A stretch of DNA of 64,000 nucleotides, from the NCBI GenBank assembly GCA_003255065.1, contig QAOA01008473.1, forward strand, positions 558,001-622,000, written 5' to 3'. A program made the translations under genes and the position numbers. The stretch's first letter is position 1, and the number at the start of each line of letters is the position of its first letter. Below are positions 58,221-64,000 of this stretch, in pieces. Below the pieces are notes generated by a model. That model worked only from the letters and a program-made list of their open reading frames with translations. It ran no database searches and had not been told where the DNA came from. Source of the stretch: Cercis canadensis. Taxonomy: Eukaryota > Streptophyta > Magnoliopsida > Fabales > Fabaceae.

Positions 58221-60700
58221 AGAACAAAGCTTCGTTTCACATGTATGAAGACGTGGTCTAAACTAGATATCAGCATTGTTTGCCGATTAACCCATTTCGA
58301 GTAGATACGTAGAAGCAAAATTCTTTGCCTTCAAGCTTAGGTCAGAGAGCGTAACTGGTCATTGAACATGATTGGATGGATCATGGAGGGTTCAATCAGA
58401 TGGCATTGGCATTGGCATTTAAGCATAATGTCTTACTGATTCTGTAATTTGTTTGTCCATTTTAAGTGATTAGCATTATTCAACATAATTGGAAACAATG
58501 GGCCATGAGCGCCTACCTCTGCTTCTGTAGATATCCATTTAGTTCCCTTTTATTTTAACATAACATGGTGATGCAGTTAAGGTTTGGCAGAGAACAAGGC
58601 GTTAAAAGTTTGTACGTGCCCATGGTAATGGCATCTTGGAAAGTACATACTTGTAGTCCAGCTAATATAATTTTTTAGCATTTCTATTGTTGCTATGTGT
58701 CAAATGATTGGCAGTTGCCATTTAGGGTAGCGGCTAGTCGTGTGGAGCTGTATCTTTTTATCTATTTCAACTGTTAAAACAATTGGTGAACATGGTCTGA
58801 CTTAGAAGATTGAATGTTCCAGATGGAACATTTTGGAAGCCAGAGAAGCTGAGACAATTACAAGAGAAAAAGAGACCCGATTCAATGATTGACGTGGAGG
58901 AGACGCTTAGGTACAAGGCTGCCTAATGTTTTGAACAATGAGTATCTAAGTCAATTAAGTGATGATCATCTTCAAGCCTCCGCGTTTAGAGAATAATTCG
59001 ACCTAAACTGTTTTCACTCTAGAGTTCCAACTTCCCAACCCAGTTTTGGAATGGATTCCTCAAATTCTAAACTTAAACAATTCTTATGTATTGGTGCTTT
59101 GTCCTCGTAGACTTTGTGAAGTTAACTGGTCTCTTTATGTATTTGGTTTATTAGCCTTTCAATTGACTAAGCCATGAAGTCTCTTGTCTTAAGAGGCATG
59201 AGATGCGCCATTCGCGGACTGTTTCACTGTTGAGTTTGTGGCTTAGCGTGTTTAGCAGGACTTCTAGTTGCCGTCCTTAATAGGATGGAATTAACGTAAT
59301 GTTAGTGAGCAAAGCTAGCTGTATGAAAGGAACTACATTACACACACCAAATATCTCTCTGGTCAAATTGCCACAACATTTTCGAGGTGCTTGAATAGGA
59401 ACTGGATAATACCAGATAGCTCTAATAGTAACATAACATGGCATATGGTTTAGAATAATTACGTGCACCGGGCGCTTAAGCAAATTGGTGCACTCTTTAC
59501 ATCTATCTATCTACCTCACAGATCATCCATGTGACCTTTGACCCCTTGAATCAGACCACCATGGCACTTGCTACTAGTGTTCAAGAATTATAGCCTTTTT
59601 AGTTTTAGCGTGAAGTTCACATTTTTCCATCGGATCCTCAAATGTACCTAACTAGAACAGAAAACACAGGAGAACAGTTTTGGTAACATTAAGAGGTTTC
59701 TTACATAAGAATTGTGCTGTAAGTGGGAACTGGCAAGTGAAGAATATGAAGGATAAAGCAGCATGCTGCAGTAATAAGTAATAAGAAATGGTTTGAGATT
59801 TGAGATAGTTCAACCTTCTTCTTGCACAAGTTAATTTAGCCTGCTTCTTTCATTAGCAAACCTATGTCTTTGCTTGAATATGATGGGTTAAATTAGAGTC
59901 AACATTATCTGCTTTGCTATAGGAGGAAAGTATTCGCGCGGTTCTTTAGAGGAAGCACAAACCAGTAAAGTGGGAGCAGATACAAAAATTTTAAAAATAA
60001 AAAGAGAGAGAGAGAGAGGGTGCAGCAAAATTAGTATTACAAAAGAGACAACATAATTTAGAGAAACACAAGGATTAGACTTGAATAATGATAACTTCCC
60101 TAACAAAGGCTTAATATAATCATACATCACACCGGTAATAGATCCTGATTCTGATTTGTGGGTCCACCCCAACCCGACAAGCAGAGCTCAAAGACCTTCC
60201 CTTTGGTTGTTGGCCACACCCAATCCCAATCCCAATCCCAACGACTCCACACCCATCCTCTTAATTGTTGATGTGATCTCAAAAGATCAATCTCACTCTC
60301 TCATTCTCTAACACAAACACACACCATCACTTGCTGCTCTAAAGTATCTTAGTTACATTTTACATTCCACGACAATACAATTTCAGAGAAATCAATTCAA
60401 GGCCCCTTTCACTTCACGAGCAAAAGTGGAATGTGAAGGGGAGGGAAGAAAATGCAAGGATAATTTCCTCGCCCTAAAATATTGCCACAAAGCCTAAATC
60501 AAACACTTGCTTTCCTTCTTCTCTCACTGAGTTAAATCCGGATAACTTCTAATCCACTGTACAGGTGCTAGATCAGTAGCATACCCAGCTTGCTATCTCA
60601 TCCTCTAACTTTAAATCCTATGAAATTATAAATTATATAAATTAAAAACTATGTAGGTAAATCAGACTTAGTAGTAGTACTTAGTAGCAGCCAGTAGTAG
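58221..60700. other. LIG1 3' region and intergenic between convergent genes
   Basis: About 2.5 kb. It probably includes the 3' untranslated regions of LIG1 and the DUF1635 gene, and a GA-dinucleotide run at 60003-60018. The minus-strand frame 59888-60172 has no recognisable family. Confidence 0.5.
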
Positions 60701-61635
60701 TCAATGGAGTACAAGCCTTTGGTACTTGGTCTCTGTAGGAGAATCAGAGCCCTCACAGAAAACCCTTTTTCTACTAACTCTTCCGCAGTTGATGGGGGTA
60801 CTGCTACCGTTAATGTTAATCAAAGAGTCTTGGTGGAGGAGCTGTGGTTGTGGTGGTGGTGGAGGCGGTGAGGGAATGGTCACCGGAGGAATCTCAAAAG
60901 ACTCAAGTGGTGGTGGTGGGTGTCTCCATTGAGGAAGTGGTCCTGCCAGAAGCAGGGTCTGAAGCAGAGGGCCAGCTTTCATCACTGCCTGCAAAAGCTT
61001 ACCCTTTTCTGGTAATGGCTGGTCAGGCATTAACTCAATCATGGGTTCTGTCATAGATGGCGGTGGTGGAGGTGGTGCTGTAGCCGGTGGCGGCAATTGG
61101 AGTTGAGGCAAATGGTCAATAATTGGAGATGAAACAATACTTTCTTCACAATCTGATGATGAGAGGCCATTGTTGGAGTCAATTCCTCTTCTGGGTTCAT
61201 CTTCAATGCTGGAAATCCCAGAGAGAGGAGCTGTTTGTTGTTGTTGCTGCTGGAAAACGAGCTTTTCCAAGAGAAGTCTCTGGCATTTGTCATTTGCTTC
61301 GTCTCTTTCTCTCATGGCTTTGCTAAGCAGATCTTTTAGATGAACTAGTTGATCATCCCTCTTTCTAAGTTCATCTTGCACTGCAACCCTTGTTTGTTCA
61401 AGTTCCAGAGTGGTATACAGAAGGGACTGCCTCAGCTCCTCCATTGACTGTATTATCAAAGTTAAACAATGCCAATGAACAATAAGCCCTCAAATTGAAA
61501 ACGTTTGTAAGCAGGAATGGACCAAAAAGCATCAATCTTTGCAATTAATGGATAGAGTTGAGGATAGAAGAAACTAGTTACCTTTCCTTGGCAGTAGTAA
61601 GCCCAACTAAGAAGAGGGCTACGTTGATTGTCCAT
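60701..61635 (-). CDS. DUF1635 family protein (unknown function)
   Basis: Two exons on the minus strand: 61635-61582 (MDNQRSPLLSWAYYCQGK) and 61447-60701, phase 0, 266 residues. The family is defined by the N-terminal block spanning the splice: SWAYYCQGKSMEELRQSLLY, then TTLELEQTRVAVQDELRKRD and LVHLKDLLSKAMRERDEA. This block looks like a coiled coil. Next come a Gln run and a long Pro-rich region (PPPATAPPPPPPS, IPSPPPPPPQPQ). A conserved LPEKGKLLQAVMKAGPLLQT / LLLAGPLPQWRHPPPP motif and a basic end (RVSRKRVFCEG) follow. Arabidopsis members were annotated 'enabled-like'. No biochemical role is known to me. The first in-frame ATG is used; the short first exon is typical of the family. Confidence 0.9.
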
Positions 61636-61775
61636 GCTTCTAAGATGACAAGTGAGTTTTTTTTGACGGAGAGAGAGAGAGAGAGGAGGGAAAGAGGGTG
61701 AGAGGGAAGAGAGAAGAGGAAAAGGGGAAAAGTAGGAGACAGAGAGTTAGGGGGGTTTTGGGCGATGGTTGAGAT

Positions 61776-61783
61776 GTTTTATA
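61776..61783 (-). promoter_or_regulatory. Probable TATA box of the DUF1635 gene
   Basis: TATAAAAC on the minus strand, about 145 bases upstream of the start codon. A GA/CT-rich leader (61671-61735) lies between them. Confidence 0.45.
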
Positions 61784-64000
61784 AGAACTAGTCCAAGTTA
61801 CTATTGAAAATAGCCCCTTGTGGCTTGCGGAGTTCTCACTGGGGGGGGTGGAGAAAAGCACAAAAAGCCAAAAGCCTAACAGGCCAATTCTAATGTGTCC
61901 TATTCCTATGCTCTCTCTCTTTTTCTTTCTGTGAAAGAGTCAGGAGTAGTATTTTGTAGGAGCAAGTCTAAGGCACTGTTGTTTGTGTTTGTGTATGTGT
62001 AATGCACAGACAAGCGCGCGGAATCTAAATTCAGCGATAAAAGCGGGAGCAAGAAACCAGTCGTCTACTGTTTCACTTTTACTTCTCATATGCAAGTCCT
62101 CCTCAGTCCTCACCTCTATTGCTCTGCTTTTCCTTTCTAGCCCCTTGCATTCTATTTCTATTGGACAACAAAATGCAACAAAGTCACCTTCAACTTCAAA
62201 AACAAACAATAATAACATAATTCAGAGCTAGCTAGCTAGACTAGACGTGACATGTTGCATAGAAAGCCCCCATTATACTCAAATCATCTATATTCTTTTC
62301 TGCAAACTCAAAAATATCTATCAAATTTGAAATTACCCCACAAAATCCAACATCACATTCACACTAGTAATGCCAGCTCTCTTTTTGATGTAATCACAAG
62401 TATAGAAGACTCTAAATGTTGAATTAGATTAAAATGATACATAATGATTAATTAAATTTTAAGTTCTTTCATTTCATTTAAAAAATGTTATTTTCAAAGT
62501 GAATAGAGTTTTTCTATGATAAATTTCATAATCTCATCATGAAATTGTTTAAGGTGTTTAGCCAGCATACGGAAATTTATCAACCTTTTGAGTTTTGACC
62601 AAGATCAACCCTATCTGCCTATGTTATGATAGGGTTAATACCATTCTTTTTTATCTTTATGCATGCTTTAACAGTAACTTTCTTCTATATCTTTGACATG
62701 TATAACCAATTAACCATTTTCCTCACACGTGGGCTGCGGTTGTGTGTAAATCCAAACAGTTAATTATCTTGTTTCTACTCTGCAATTCCTCACACTTTTC
62801 ACTTTGATATCTGCCTCTTTATTTACGAAGCATTCACAGTAGGATTGTACATCATTTGGAAAACTATTTTTTAACGATATATCATTTTAAAACTTTCTAA
62901 GAATGTGATTAGGAAGTTCAAAAATAAGAAAGGGATGAAAGTGGAGTGGGTTATAAAAGTTTAATTTTCATTCCTTCTCACTTTATAGAAAAAGTTGAAA
63001 ATTATTTGCTTAAATTCTTGATATTTAATTTTCTTCTCAATTTGGAATTTGGAATTTTGGCTAGCTATTCATTTTCATGCTTTTTCTAAACAAATATTAA
63101 ACTTGATATATATAATTAAGAAATTAAAGCAAAGGAAGGAAGTCTAAATTATTGAGAAGAAGTGGGAGTTAGATAGAAGATTATGGGTTAAAATACCATG
63201 CTCTAATAATTATATCGGAACTAAAGATTGAGATATAAATTAAATATAAAAATGTAGATATATAGCCAATACCATGTGTAGGTCTTAATTAGATTATTTG
63301 TTTTGGTTGACTGTGTTCACGAGTTGAACGGCGGATGAATACTTGATGCTTCCCCATGGCTAACTCTTAGTGGGGTTTGTCTGAACAGTGAACACTATAT
63401 AAATGAGAATGTGGAAGATGACTAATCTCTAATTAAATTGATGATTTTTTCAGTAATTTAAACGGAAACCCTATTACTTTATGTTTAAAGTTTAATTAGG
63501 TGAGATTCTTTTAACTTTTACTTGGAATTTCGAGAGAATTTTTGTTTGCTAGCTAGCTTAAATAATTTGATTTCCGTTGAAAAATACACTTGGCGTTGCC
63601 GGTCGTCTTTTCATTTTCCCCGTTTTTCTTTATCCGTGGAACAGATGACTATCTCTCTAATCAAGTTGGCTAACCAAAAATAGATTAGACCTTCCTAATC
63701 ACAAACGTATTTCAAATTTAATGCCTTCTTTTTTTCTTTTTTCTTTTTTCACATGGCTACTTGACAAATTAATGCCACTTTTGTTGGTAAAATAGATTGG
63801 CTTATACCTTAGTATTTATGAAAAACATGGTTTGGTTATGACTTAATTATGGGACATTAATTAAATACTTGTCATATTATCTTTTAATTAGAAAAAGAAT
63901 TGAGTTAAATAACAATCACCATGCACTAACTATTAGTGCCCACAAAGGTAAGTTATATATTGTAATGTTCTCTTGATTAGACCCTTCCACACATACTTTT
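61784..64000. other. Intergenic to the right edge, no gene seen
   Basis: AT-rich sequence upstream of the DUF1635 gene. The overlapping frames at 61940-62231 on both strands show no family or codon bias. TAGCTAGCTAG-like and T-rich tracts occur, but nothing I can assign. Confidence 0.5.

Noticed and set aside
61940-62231. Overlapping open frames on both strands upstream of the DUF1635 gene
   Set aside because: Neither has family similarity, and mutually overlapping frames of similar length suggest chance.
1-64000. CRISPR arrays, operons or bacterial features
   Set aside because: No regularly spaced repeats; gene structure with introns, LTR elements and a nuclear tRNA shows a plant nuclear chromosome.

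Overview
The window is nuclear DNA from a flowering plant, most likely a eudicot. It is AT-rich, the genes have many short GT-AG introns, there are plant-only families (SOSEKI, FIT, ZAT and STOP zinc fingers, DUF1635, plastid-targeted proteins), a nuclear tRNA-Val, and LTR retrotransposon relics. The species cannot be named from the sequence alone. It is a draft assembly: one 150-base N run (5784-5933) and two single-N joins (347, 53234), each flanked by a near-perfect direct repeat.

Layout. 0.7-2.0 kb (-): STOP1/STOP2-type C2H2 factor. 4.0-6.3 kb (+): plastid ribosomal protein L9, six exons. 7.5 kb (-): tRNA-Val(UAC). 11.3-12.4 kb (-): intronless ZAT5-type zinc finger with an EAR repression motif. 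12.4-20.9 kb: about 8.4 kb with no gene I can support. 20.9-28.0 kb (-): chloroplast Cu/Zn superoxide dismutase CSD2, eight exons, all intact although intron 1 carries a gag-only copia-type relic and intron 5 a deleted Ty3/gypsy element. 29.6-34.3 kb (+): SMG8 of nonsense-mediated decay. 37.0-38.5 kb (-): FIT, the iron-deficiency bHLH master regulator. 41.1-43.3 kb (+): CHYR1/RZPF34 CHY-RING ubiquitin ligase, twelve exons. 45.9-48.8 kb (-): SOSEKI polarity protein. 52.9-58.2 kb (+): DNA ligase 1, seventeen exons, with organellar and nuclear start codons. 60.7-61.6 kb (-): DUF1635 protein. 61.6-64 kb: no gene seen.

The genes do not form an operon-like pathway, but their order is informative. 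From memory of Arabidopsis locus names, this one segment collects genes that in Arabidopsis are split among three places: At2g28140-At2g28200 (DUF1635, SOSEKI, FIT, CSD2, ZAT5), At5g22890-At5g22930 (STOP2, CHYR1, DUF1635) and At3g44890-At3g44940 (RPL9, DUF1635). That fits an unfractionated ancestral block. Two metal-nutrition genes sit close together: CSD2 (copper, with a conserved miR398 site in exon 4) and FIT (iron). I found no wholly new system. The most interesting items are the retroelement with a tRNA-Tyr primer site inside CSD2, the gag-only copia relic with perfect target duplications, the repeat-flanked single-N joins, and the ambiguous SOSEKI C-terminus.
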